DNA of 12,899 bases from Spirochaetaceae bacterium (GCA_031258615.1 JAIRMP010000155.1:1-12899); one strand, 5' to 3'. Numbered from the stretch's first letter, positions 1-5,864 are shown. Notes: a model not told the origin generated them from the letters alone. Numbers and translations: made by a program.

Positions 1-399
1 ATCGCGGAACAGTTTCTGATCCCCGCCTTGCCGGAAAAGTTCAGGGAGTTCGGCTTTTCCTTCGGGGAAGTATACCGCAATGTCAAGTGGAAGAATAAAA
101 GCCATGACCTTTCGATGGAACTGGACGCGCTGCTGGGGAACGGCGACCAGGCGATGGTGGTTGAGGTGAAGGCGAAACTTGACAAGTCGGATATTGACGA
201 GCAGGCGGGGCGCATGGAAAAGGTGCGCCGGTATGCGGACTTGCGCGGGGACCGGCGGGAGTTTTACTGCGCGGTGGCGGCGATAACGGCGGAGGAAAGG
301 GTCATCGAGTACGCGCTGGCGGGGGGATTTTTTCTGATAATGCCGTCCGGGGAGGATGTCAAAGTGACCAGGCCGGCAGCCGCGCCGAGGTTCTGGTAA
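1..399 (+). CDS. PD-(D/E)XK nuclease-fold protein, DUF3782-like (5' end outside window)
   Basis: The frame is open from base 1 to the TAA at 397-399, so the true start lies upstream and 132 C-terminal residues are visible. A TTG at 28 could be read as a start, but the residues before it continue the same protein naturally. The visible part has the core of a PD-(D/E)XK nuclease fold: an ELD motif (D42 counted from base 1), then VVEVKAK with E55 and K57, the usual acidic/ExK metal-binding set. A charged helix (DEQAGRMEKVRRYAD), a strand with a small-residue run (YCAVAAI) and a C-terminal strand ending in a Trp follow. From memory, small proteins of this type, with an N-terminal coiled coil and this C-terminal domain, are abundant in Treponema and are often named DUF3782. 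Nuclease activity is inferred from the fold only, and no partner gene is visible. The fold is fairly sure; the function is unknown. Confidence 0.72.
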   Translation: MAEQFLIPALPEKFREFGFSFGEVYRNVKWKNKSHDLSMELDALLGNGDQAMVVEVKAKLDKSDIDEQAGRMEKVRRYADLRGDRREFYCAVAAITAEERVIEYALAGGFFLIMPSGEDVKVTRPAAAPRFW

Positions 400-470
400 G
401 CGCGCGGGGGGTCTCGATTAGGCCGTGCGTGCGGCAGGTTAGCGCACATCATAGCCGGGAAAAAAGCCCC

Positions 471-602
471 CTTCGTCATTGCAAGCGCCCGCCAGGTCGT
501 GAAGCAATCCATGCGAGGGGCTCGACAAGCGGGGCGGAGTTTGCCTAAGCAAGCACACGCGGGTCGAGGGTGCGCCGGCAGGCGGGTTGGGTTGCTTCGC
601 AC
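471..602. repeat. Degenerate dispersed inverted repeat (MITE/REP-like)
   Basis: The segment 473-510 reads CGTCATTGCAAGC and then GAAGCAATCC. An imperfect complement of the second block, GGTTGCTTCGCA (about 589-601, one base missing), lies at the far side. I recall that the CGTCATTGCGAG / GAAGCAATCC word pair is typical of a palindromic intergenic repeat family dispersed in many bacterial genomes, and this copy looks decayed. It sits in the 513-base gap between the nuclease-fold gene and coaB, which otherwise shows only the open frame at 651-911 and a perfect 13-bp palindrome at 620-632. No second copy was seen in this window, so the family assignment rests on memory. Confidence 0.45.
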
Positions 603-619
603 CCTATAAAAGTAAAATT

Positions 620-632
620 GCTGACAGTCAGC
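620..632. other. 13-bp perfect palindrome, possible operator
   Basis: GCTGACAGTCAGC is a 6-1-6 perfect dyad and is followed on the + strand by an A run. No T run follows it on either strand, so it does not look like an intrinsic terminator. It lies about 280 bases upstream of coaB and just after the degenerate repeat. A protein-binding site is possible; no regulator can be named. Confidence 0.3.
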
Positions 633-650
633 AAAAAAAGTTCCGCTTGA

Positions 651-911
651 ATTGTACCACAAAGAGGGCTATTATTTGGGAACAGGATAGCTAACCTGTT
701 TAACCTTTTTGATCGGGAAGCAATTGTTTTTGACGGCGGAGTTCCGTCCGCCGTTGACCGTATGCACGCGGCGGGTTTTGCCAATCACGCGATTGAACAG
801 GGAATTCACGGAAAGTACGTTGTGTACAGTAACGGCGCTTACGGTTACCGCGGCTTGGGCGGCGCCAAATTGAAAAAGAATTTGACAATTACGGCTTTTT
901 GCCGGTTTTAA
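651..911 (+). pseudogene. Unrecognised open frame without a normal start; gene remnant or unusual-start gene
   Basis: After an in-frame TGA at 648-650 the frame stays open for 86 codons to TAA 909-911, two bases before the coaB ATG. Codon use is like the neighbouring genes (GGC, GCG, GAC, CGG). The product reads convincingly as protein, for example DREAIVFDGGVPSAVDRM and KYVVYSNGAYGYRGLGG. The only standard start in frame is ATG 762, giving 49 residues with no visible ribosome-binding site; earlier codons would need ATT or ATA. The last nine residues, LTITAFCRF, alternate hydrophobic residues and end in Phe, as outer-membrane beta-barrel C-termini do, but this is weak evidence. It may be the 3' part of a gene cut by the repeat just upstream. 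I do not recognise the family. Confidence 0.35.
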
Positions 912-912
912 A

Positions 913-1611
913 ATGGCAGGGACAAAAAGATATAAGTTTTTGGTAAGCTCAGGCGGGACGCGGGAAAAGATAGACGAGGCGCGTTTCATAAGCAATTCGT
1001 CAACGGGTGAATTGGGCAGCCTTGCCGCGGGCGCGTTGGCGGGGGCGCCGGACTGCGAAAAGGTGTTTTATGTATGCGGAATTGACGCGGCGCGCCCTGA
1101 CACGGACAAGGCGGAAATAATTCAGGTGAGCGACACCGATTCGGCGGCGGAGGCGGTAAAAAACATTCTATTAAAAAATGATGTTGACGGAATTGTTCAC
1201 GCGATGGCGGTGAGCGATTACCGCGTTAAATCGGTAAAAACATCCGGCGGCGTGGAACTGGAACGCGGTAAAAAAATCGCTTCCGGCGAAGACGATCTAT
1301 TCCTTACGCTGGAGGCAACGCCAAAAATAATATCTCTTTTTCCGCGCCTCGCGCCTCGGGCGCTGCTTGTTGGCTTTAAGCTGCTGTGCGGCGTAACAAC
1401 AGAAACGCTGATAGACGCCGCTTACGATCTTTTACAAAAAAACGGCTGCGCGTTCGTGGTAGCAAACGATAAATATTCTATAACGGGTACAAGTCACAGG
1501 GCTTACCTGATAGACAAAAACAAAAACATAACCGGATACAGCACAAAAAAAGAGATCGCCGCCGGAATCGCGGATAAAATGTATTCCACGCTAAGAGGGC
1601 GGCGGGCATGA
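913..1611 (+). CDS. coaB: Phosphopantothenate--cysteine ligase (stand-alone CoaB)
   Basis: Cytosolic enzyme of coenzyme A synthesis that joins 4'-phosphopantothenate to cysteine using a nucleotide triphosphate. Its 232 residues show the CoaB landmarks: SGGT (13-16) in the nucleotide-binding Rossmann strand, FISNSSTGELG (25-35) with the Asn that handles the acyl-nucleotide intermediate in the family, AVSDYRVK (99-106), GKKIASGEDDLFLTLEATPKI (119-139) and VGFKL (153-157). The length fits a stand-alone ligase and not the roughly 400-residue CoaBC fusion of most bacteria. The ATG at 913 has no clear Shine-Dalgarno sequence and lies two bases after the stop of the open frame upstream. The stop overlaps the coaC start as ATGA, so translational coupling is likely. 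The order is ligase then decarboxylase, the reverse of the domain order in the fused enzyme. Confidence 0.93.
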   Translation: MAGTKRYKFLVSSGGTREKIDEARFISNSSTGELGSLAAGALAGAPDCEKVFYVCGIDAARPDTDKAEIIQVSDTDSAAEAVKNILLKNDVDGIVHAMAVSDYRVKSVKTSGGVELERGKKIASGEDDLFLTLEATPKIISLFPRLAPRALLVGFKLLCGVTTETLIDAAYDLLQKNGCAFVVANDKYSITGTSHRAYLIDKNKNITGYSTKKEIAAGIADKMYSTLRGRRA

Positions 1612-2162
1612 AAAATATTTTGCTTGGGGTTACGGGCGGCATAGCGGCTTACAAGGCGGCGGAGATTGCCCGCCTCTTTGTCAAGCGCGGCGTTTCCGTG
1701 CGGGTGATCATGACACGGAACGCTCAGCGTTTTATAACGCCGCTGACGTTTCAAACGCTGACAAAACAGAAAGTGTATACGGATATGTTTGAAGACGTGT
1801 TTTATGAGGATGTCCGCCATATTTCCCTCGCGAAGGAAGCGGACCTCGCCGTCATCGCGCCGGCCACAGCGAACATGATAGGCAAACTGGCCGGCGGCAT
1901 CGCGGACGATATGCTCAGTACCGTGATCATGGCTATGGCGGGCAAACCGGTCATCGTCTGCCCCGCGATGAATACGGCAATGTGGGAGAATCCGGCCGTC
2001 CGGGACAATGTCGCAACGTTAAAGAGGCGCGGGTTTGCCTTTGCCGGCCCGGCGGAAGGTGTCCTTGCCTGCGGAGACTCAGGCTGCGGGGCGCTGGCCG
2101 GCGTGGACGAGATAGTGGCAATCGCGCTTTCACTGCTCGAAAAATCCGCCCCGGGACAATGA
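1608..2162 (+). CDS. coaC: Phosphopantothenoylcysteine decarboxylase (stand-alone CoaC)
   Basis: Flavin-dependent decarboxylase that turns phosphopantothenoylcysteine into phosphopantetheine, the step after CoaB. The 184-residue protein starts MKNILLGVTGGIAAYK, the FMN-binding strand-loop of the HFCD flavoprotein family. It carries the catalytic His in VRHISLAKEADL (His 73 or close), the PAMNTAMWENP motif near 123-133, and the ACGDSGCG segment that corresponds to the ACGDxGxGR substrate-clamp Cys region. The usual Arg after this motif is Ala here (GCGALAG), a small departure from the consensus. The start is fixed by the 4-base overlap with the coaB stop, and its own stop overlaps the next gene in the same way. 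Confidence 0.94.
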   Translation: MKNILLGVTGGIAAYKAAEIARLFVKRGVSVRVIMTRNAQRFITPLTFQTLTKQKVYTDMFEDVFYEDVRHISLAKEADLAVIAPATANMIGKLAGGIADDMLSTVIMAMAGKPVIVCPAMNTAMWENPAVRDNVATLKRRGFAFAGPAEGVLACGDSGCGALAGVDEIVAIALSLLEKSAPGQ

Positions 2163-3388
2163 TCGTTGAAAGCCCCCTCTTCCAGCCGCTTTCCGCCGGC
2201 GTCCGCCGCGGCATCGAAGAACTGCTGCCGGTAATTGACAGAACCTTCCCGCTAAAACGGCGTTTTTCCTCGGCGCTGCCAAAGAATATTTCACGGCTTT
2301 CCGCGCTGCTGACAAAGGAACGTTCAGAGCTGGACGGTTCTTACATGAGCGATCCCGCCCTGTTTAACGCCTACCTGCGGTGTTTTTTGCCGTGGAACGT
2401 GTTCAGGCTGTCACGCCTGCTGCCCGCCCTGCGCCTGGAGGCGGCGGGCGGGATGGAAATCATCGACTTGGGGTCGGGGCCGCTCACGCTGCCGGTCGCG
2501 GTATGGATTGCCCTGCCGGAATTAAGGCGCGCTCCGCTCCGCTTTCACTGTGTTGACCGGAACGGCTCGGCGCTGGAGGCTGGGGCTAAGCTGTTTCGCG
2601 CGCTTTCGGTAGAAAGCGCGCTTTCTTTTAAAAGCGGCGAAAAAAGCGGGTGGCGGATAAAAACGTACCGCGCCGCGCTTGGCGAAAGGCTGAAGCTCCC
2701 GCCAGCCGCCCTCGTTTGCGCGGTAAATGTCTCTAACGAGCTGTTTCAAAAACTTCCGCAGGCCGGGACAGCGGCGCTTGCCGTGAACGCGAAGAAATTC
2801 GCCGGAAGCCTGGCGGGCATTGCCGCCGATTCGGGGCGTATCCTTGTTGTTGAACCCGGCGCTCCCCGTCCCGCCCAGTTTCTGAGCCTGCTCCGGGCCG
2901 CGTTCCTTGAAGGCGGGCTTTCGGTAGAAGCGCCGTGCCCGTCATCGCGCGCCTGCGCGATGTCAGGCGGGCGGCGCGGACAGAAGTGGTGTCATTTTAA
3001 CATTGACGTGGACGACGCGCCGCCCCTCCTGCGTAAACTTTCCGCCGCCGCCGCGCTGCCTAAAGATAAGGTAACGCTGTCGTTCCTGCTTGTCTCAAAA
3101 AAAGCCTTGCCGGAAAAAAACGCGCCCGGCCTCCTTGACGTGCGGGTAATTTCGGACGCATTTTCGCTTCCCGGCGGCATGAGGGGCCGCTACGCCTGCT
3201 GTGAAAGGGGGCTTGCGCTGCTCTCAGGCGGCGGCGCCGTGGAAAAGTACGGGCAGGGCAGCCTTCTCAGGCTGCAAATTCCTGAGAAAACGGTACGGGA
3301 CGCGAAAAGCGGCGCTCTGGTAATAGATTTGCCGGCTGAACGTGAGAGCCCGCCCAAGCCGGGTCTGCCGGGCAGCAGGTCTTTTTAA
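2159..3388 (+). CDS. Rsm22-family ribosomal small-subunit methyltransferase-like protein with Fe-S-type cysteines
   Basis: A 409-residue protein beginning MIVESPLFQPLSAGVRRG. The frame is open further upstream, but the ATG at 2159 overlaps the coaC stop as ATGA and the upstream part is shadow coding of coaC. Family landmarks of Rsm22 / METTL17 (PF09243): a helical N-terminus with SYMSDPALFNAYLRCFLPWN (61-80), the SAM-binding motif IIDLGSGPLT (101-110), VDRN (132-135), VVEPGAPRP (230-238), and a C-terminal block with C260, C266, C278 (in KWCHF) and C347/C348. The cysteines match the spacing type of the Fe-S cluster ligands known in METTL17 and yeast Rsm22. These proteins help assemble the small ribosomal subunit; true methyltransferase activity is uncertain in the family. 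The last residues (PPKPGLPGSRSF) are low complexity and run into a tandem array. Its place in a CoA operon is unexplained. Confidence 0.85.
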   Translation: MIVESPLFQPLSAGVRRGIEELLPVIDRTFPLKRRFSSALPKNISRLSALLTKERSELDGSYMSDPALFNAYLRCFLPWNVFRLSRLLPALRLEAAGGMEIIDLGSGPLTLPVAVWIALPELRRAPLRFHCVDRNGSALEAGAKLFRALSVESALSFKSGEKSGWRIKTYRAALGERLKLPPAALVCAVNVSNELFQKLPQAGTAALAVNAKKFAGSLAGIAADSGRILVVEPGAPRPAQFLSLLRAAFLEGGLSVEAPCPSSRACAMSGGRRGQKWCHFNIDVDDAPPLLRKLSAAAALPKDKVTLSFLLVSKKALPEKNAPGLLDVRVISDAFSLPGGMRGRYACCERGLALLSGGGAVEKYGQGSLLRLQIPEKTVRDAKSGALVIDLPAERESPPKPGLPGSRSF

Positions 3389-3560
3389 AAAATCGTCCGA
3401 GAATTTTTTAAAAATTCAAGGAGTTTTTCCAAAATTCTCGGAGAATTTTTCCATTAGTACCGCAAGATTTTTTCGGAACTACCAGAAGTTTTCCTGCAAT
3501 CATCTTGAGTTTTCTGGCAATCATCCTGGATTTCAGGGTGAGCGTCCGGGGTTTCCGGCC
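3372..3560. repeat. Degenerate 21-bp tandem array (about nine units)
   Basis: When cut every 21 bases from 3372, all nine units carry TTT at unit positions 13-15, usually preceded by purines. Examples are 3477 AACTACCAGAAGTTTTCC, 3498 AATCATCTTGAGTTTTCT, 3519 AATCATCCTGGATTTCAG and 3540 GAGCGTCCGGGGTTTCCG. Units drift from AT-rich (3393-3455) to GC-rich (3540-3560). Several units hold a mini stem around the T core: CCTG/CAGG at 3525-3537 and CCGG/CCGG at 3546-3558. The AT-rich half also has perfect inverted repeats at 3401-3417 and 3431-3449. The first unit overlaps the last codons and stop of the Rsm22-like gene. Because 21 is a multiple of 3, the array reads as 7-residue repeats in open frames on both strands, which does not show that it is coding. 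Function unknown. Confidence 0.7.
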
Positions 3561-3590
3561 GGGGGTACGGGGGCGAAGCTCCTGTAGAGT

Positions 3591-3626
3591 GGGCCGCCGT
3601 GCCAACTGCTGTTGGCGCGGCGGCCC
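3591..3626. terminator. Strong hairpin between convergent genes, likely bidirectional terminator or RNA-end protector
   Basis: GGGCCGCCGTGCCAAC (3591-3606), loop TGCT, GTTGGCGCGGCGGCCC (3611-3626) make a 16-bp stem with one pair that is G-U or A-C depending on strand. It lies between the convergent Rsm22-like gene (+) and cysK (-), 16 bases past the cysK stop. There is no U tract on either side, so a classical intrinsic terminator is uncertain. A 3'-end stabilising stem, or termination helped by a factor, fits as well. Confidence 0.55.
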
Positions 3627-3642
3627 CGCCGCTCAAATCCGC

Positions 3643-4563
3643 CTATTCTTCCCAAAGCCAGGTGGAAAGATAGCGTTCTCCCGTGTCCGGGAGCACGGCG
3701 ACAATGGTTTTGCCGTTGTTTTCCGGGCGTTTCGATACGGTAAGGGCGGCCTCCAGCGCGGAACCTGACGAGATGCCGACCAGAAGACCTTCCTCCTTGG
3801 CGGCGCGGCGGGCGGCGTAGGCGGCCTTAACGTCGTCGGTCTGGTATATTTCGTCGATCACATCCTTGTCGAACACCTTGGGGACAAAACCCGCGCCTAT
3901 ACCCTGAATCTTGTGCGGCCCCGGAGCGCCGCCGGACAGAACTGGCGAACTTGAAGGCTCAACGGCGATTACCTTGATGGACGGTTTTTTGGATTTAAGG
4001 TACCTGCCCGCGCCGGTAGCCGTACCGCCCGTGCCTATACCGCTTATCAGGATGTCAATCTGACCGTCCGTGTCCTCCCAAATCTCCGGGCCTGTCGTCT
4101 TTTCGTGGATTTCGGGGTTGGAAGGGTTGTCAAACTGTTGGGGGATGAACGAATTCGGAGTAACAGCCGCGATTTCTTCCGCCTTGGCGATAGCCCCCTT
4201 CATACCCTTCGCGCCTTCCGTCAGTTCAAGCTTTGCCCCCAACGCCTTCAACAGCTTACGCCGCTCTATACTCATAGTCTCCGGCATAGTCAGAATCAGC
4301 TTGTAACCCTTGACGGCGGCGACAAAGGCCAGCCCTATACCGGTATTACCGCTTGTCGGCTCTATGATCGTGCTTTCCTTCGTCAGCCGTCCGTCCTTTT
4401 CCGCCGCCTCTATCATAGCCAGCGCTATGCGGTCCTTGACGCTGTGCAGCGGGTTAAAGTATTCCAGTTTAACGTAAATGGTCGCCCCGCCATCGTTCAG
4501 TTTGTTAATTTTGACTATGGGTGTTTTCCCAATCAAATCCGTGATTTTTTCCGCTTTTGCCAT
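3643..4563 (-). CDS. cysK: Cysteine synthase A (O-acetylserine sulfhydrylase)
   Basis: PLP enzyme of the cytosol that makes cysteine from O-acetylserine and sulfide. The 306-residue length is typical. Motifs visible: the Schiff-base lysine in NPLHSVKDR (K43), the substrate loop EPTSGNTGIGLAF (68-80), the phosphate-cradle GIGTGGTATG (175-184), PHKIQGIGAGF (216-226), the PLP-N1 Ser region GISSGSA (263-269) and the C-terminal PDTGERYLST (292-301). A Shine-Dalgarno AAGGGGG ends five bases before the ATG. A strong promoter lies upstream and the 85-base leader is rich in hairpins. It is transcribed away from perR. It supplies cysteine, the co-substrate of CoaB on the other side of the repeat array, but it is on the opposite strand and not part of that operon. 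CysM is an alternative, but the motif set favours CysK. Confidence 0.95.
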   Translation of the reverse strand: MAKAEKITDLIGKTPIVKINKLNDGGATIYVKLEYFNPLHSVKDRIALAMIEAAEKDGRLTKESTIIEPTSGNTGIGLAFVAAVKGYKLILTMPETMSIERRKLLKALGAKLELTEGAKGMKGAIAKAEEIAAVTPNSFIPQQFDNPSNPEIHEKTTGPEIWEDTDGQIDILISGIGTGGTATGAGRYLKSKKPSIKVIAVEPSSSPVLSGGAPGPHKIQGIGAGFVPKVFDKDVIDEIYQTDDVKAAYAARRAAKEEGLLVGISSGSALEAALTVSKRPENNGKTIVAVLPDTGERYLSTWLWEE

Positions 4564-4608
4564 AAAAGCCCCCTTGAATCAGCGGAATTCTCAATATTCC
4601 GCAATTTT

Positions 4609-4628
4609 ATAAAACCGGCATCCGCCGG
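4609..4628 (-). terminator. Attenuator-like hairpin in the cysK leader
   Basis: In the cysK direction CCGGC, loop GGAT, GCCGG is followed at once by TTTTAT. Outer A-U and G-U pairs can extend the stem to 7 bp. It lies inside the transcribed leader, about 50 bases before the start codon. The next hairpin toward the gene is GCGGAAT / ATTCCGC with a 7-base loop (4582-4602), which lies just before the Shine-Dalgarno. The stem is short and the U tract is only four, so any termination would be partial. No known riboswitch or T-box pattern was recognised. Confidence 0.4.
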
Positions 4629-4633
4629 CTATT

Positions 4634-4648
4634 CCTAGTAACGCTAGG
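4634..4648 (-). promoter_or_regulatory. Dyad at the cysK transcription start, candidate operator
   Basis: CCTAG, five bases, CTAGG lies just downstream of the cysK -10 box, about where transcription should begin. As DNA it is a well-placed repressor site; as RNA it would be a small 5'-end hairpin. The regulator cannot be named from the sequence. Confidence 0.4.
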
Positions 4649-4654
4649 TATATT

Positions 4655-4684
4655 ATTATACTTTTCTCAAATCAAAACAGTCAA
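4655..4684 (-). promoter_or_regulatory. Sigma-70 promoter of cysK
   Basis: On the - strand, TTGACT (4684-4679), an 18-base spacer and a perfect TATAAT (4660-4655). The predicted start near 4648 gives a leader of about 85 bases. A 6-bp hairpin, GTAGCG CAA CGCTAC (4685-4699), abuts the -35 box and may be a regulatory site. Confidence 0.75.
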
Positions 4685-4762
4685 GTAGCGCAACGCTACG
4701 CCCGCAGCTTGATCGCCTTTGCCCACGACTTAAATTCGTGTTAAGCTGTTCTGGGCATATAA

Positions 4763-4786
4763 AAACACGTTTGTAAACACGTTTGT
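4763..4786 (+). promoter_or_regulatory. Two exact 12-bp direct repeats upstream of the perR promoter
   Basis: AAACACGTTTGT occurs twice with no gap and ends five bases before the perR -35 box. The position suits an activator or a repressor wrapping the promoter. The same word was not noticed elsewhere in the window. The spacing of 12 bp puts the copies about one helical turn apart. Confidence 0.5.
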
Positions 4787-4791
4787 AAATC

Positions 4792-4820
4792 TTGACACAA
4801 CAAAAAGGAATATGTATATT
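4792..4820 (+). promoter_or_regulatory. Sigma-70 promoter of perR (and probably the rubrerythrin gene)
   Basis: TTGACA (4792-4797), a 17-base spacer and TATATT (4815-4820) form a near-consensus promoter. Transcription should begin near 4827, about 28 bases before the GTG start of perR. No other strong promoter is visible before the rubrerythrin gene, and its start follows the perR stop by 59 bases, so a shared transcript is likely. Confidence 0.75.
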
Positions 4821-4831
4821 CTTAATAAGAA
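4819..4831 (+). promoter_or_regulatory. PerR/Fur-type box overlapping the perR -10 and start site
   Basis: TTCTTAATAAGAA is a perfect 6-1-6 dyad whose left end lies in the -10 box. PerR and Fur boxes in other bacteria are AT-rich dyads built around one central base (the B. subtilis Per box is TTATAATNATTATAA). The symmetry and AT content match, and the sequence match is partial. Direct autorepression of perR and of the linked rubrerythrin gene is the natural inference. Confidence 0.55.
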
Positions 4832-4854
4832 CCATTAGTAATAAGGGAAAAATT

Positions 4855-5259
4855 GTGTTTAGTAGACGTATGACAAGACAGCGGGAAAAGGTTTTGAAGG
4901 CAGTTTGCTCTTTGGAACATCCTACCGCGCAGGAAACGTATGCGTACATAACCAGTAATACCGGGTTGCAGGCGGAAGACAGGATAAGCCTGGGGACAAT
5001 CTACCGCAACCTTCAGGTTCTGGAGGAAGAAGGCAGGATAGCGGCAGTGCCTGCCGGGCAGGACGCTATGCATTACGATGCACGGCTGGATGTACATTAC
5101 CATATACTTTGCGGTAAGTGCGGCAAGGTATTTGATGTACCGATGCAGTACAACAAGGATATTGATTTGGAAGCGGAGAAGCATAGCGGATGCCGAATTG
5201 AGTCGCACGATATACTGTTCAGAGGTATATGTAAAAATTGTTGCAGTGAAGAAAATTAG
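4855..5259 (+). CDS. perR: Peroxide-responsive repressor of the Fur family
   Basis: Metal-dependent repressor, 134 residues from the GTG at 4855, which has AAGGG seven bases upstream. The frame is open from 4792, but that point is the promoter -35 box; ATG 4870 is the other possible start. The winged-helix domain covers about 1-75, with the recognition segment ISLGTIYRNLQVLEEEG (44-60). The regulatory-metal ligands of B. subtilis PerR have clear counterparts: H22 (in EHPTAQE), D75 (HYDA), H81 and H83 (DVHYHI) and D94 (KVFDV). Asp and not Glu at this last site is the mark of PerR over Fur. Structural zinc: C86-x2-C89 and C126-x2-C129. In the family, peroxide oxidises a metal-bound His and releases the DNA. 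The rubrerythrin gene downstream fits as its target. The operator candidate is at 4819-4831. Confidence 0.88.
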   Translation: MFSRRMTRQREKVLKAVCSLEHPTAQETYAYITSNTGLQAEDRISLGTIYRNLQVLEEEGRIAAVPAGQDAMHYDARLDVHYHILCGKCGKVFDVPMQYNKDIDLEAEKHSGCRIESHDILFRGICKNCCSEEN

Positions 5260-5318
5260 AGTTTACTGTGCAAAATACGGCTGTTAGCCGGATTTAAATA
5301 TTGTTATGGAGGTTTCTT

Positions 5319-5864
5319 ATGAAGAAATGGGTTTGTTTGGTTTGCGGTTATGTTCACTCGGGTGACACGCCGCCGGAGTTCTGTCCAACGTGCAAGGCGC
5401 CGGCGTCAAAATTCAAGGAAGATACCGGTGGCGGCGGCAAGTATGCGGCTGAGCATATTATAGGCGTAGCGAAAGATGTTGAGGATGACATCAAAAAGGA
5501 TCTGTTGGCAAACTTCAACGGTGAATGTTCCGAGGTAGGGATGTATCTTGCGATGAGCCGGGCCGCCGACCGTGAGGGGTATCCTGAGATAGCGGAAGCG
5601 TTCAAAAGGTACGCGTTTGAAGAGGCCGAGCACGCCTCAAAGTTTGCCGAGTTATTGGGTGATGTTTTGACTCCCAGCGCGAAGAAAAACCTTGAGATGC
5701 GTGTAGCGGCGGAAGCGGGCGCCTGCGCGGGCAAAACCGATCTGGCAAAGCGCGCCAAAGACAGGGGCTACGACGCGATACACGATACGGTTCACGAGAT
5801 GGCGCGGGACGAGGCCCGTCACGGTTCCGGTTTCGCGGGTCTTCTGAAACGCTATTTCGGGTAG
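5319..5864 (+). CDS. Reverse rubrerythrin (NADH peroxidase-type)
   Basis: Cytosolic non-haem iron peroxidase, 181 residues. The start is ATG 5319, with GGAGG six bases upstream; an upstream TTG at 5301 lacks such a site. The N-terminal rubredoxin domain has C6-x2-C9 and C22-x2-C25. The ferritin-like four-helix domain follows, with E69 in NGEC, E102-x2-H105 (FEEAEHA), E132 and E165-x2-H168 (DEARHG) as diiron ligands. Having the rubredoxin domain first is the reverse of classical rubrerythrin and defines the revRbr type known from clostridia, which reduces hydrogen peroxide with electrons from NAD(P)H by way of a reductase. No reductase lies next to it. It follows perR after 59 bases that hold only a small hairpin (CGGCT GTT AGCCG, 5278-5290), and a strong terminator follows it. 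It is probably induced by peroxide. Confidence 0.92.
   Translation: MKKWVCLVCGYVHSGDTPPEFCPTCKAPASKFKEDTGGGGKYAAEHIIGVAKDVEDDIKKDLLANFNGECSEVGMYLAMSRAADREGYPEIAEAFKRYAFEEAEHASKFAELLGDVLTPSAKKNLEMRVAAEAGACAGKTDLAKRAKDRGYDAIHDTVHEMARDEARHGSGFAGLLKRYFG

Noticed and set aside
620..632. Intrinsic terminator at the 13-bp palindrome
   Set aside because: The stem has a one-base centre and is followed by As, not Ts, on the + strand; on the - strand the Ts come before it.
672..995. Reverse-strand ORF of 107 codons across the coaB start
   Set aside because: It overlaps the coaB 5' end and its product has no recognisable domain; the forward frame has better codon use.
1982..2158. N-terminal extension of the Rsm22-like protein
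   Set aside because: It overlaps coaC in another frame and is rich in Arg/Cys/Gly shadow residues; the ATGA junction at 2159 gives a proper family N-terminus.
3372..3560. CRISPR array
   Set aside because: Units are contiguous 21-mers with no constant repeat and spacer alternation, too short and too divergent, and no cas genes are present.
3342..3636. Protein made of 7-residue repeats in open frames on both strands
   Set aside because: The frames are open only because the 21-base period keeps phase; there is no ribosome-binding site, and one forward and two overlapping reverse frames are open, which points to a DNA or RNA repeat.
4792..4854. N-terminal extension of PerR from the TTG at 4792
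   Set aside because: These bases are the -35 and -10 boxes and operator dyad, and the extra residues match nothing in the Fur family.
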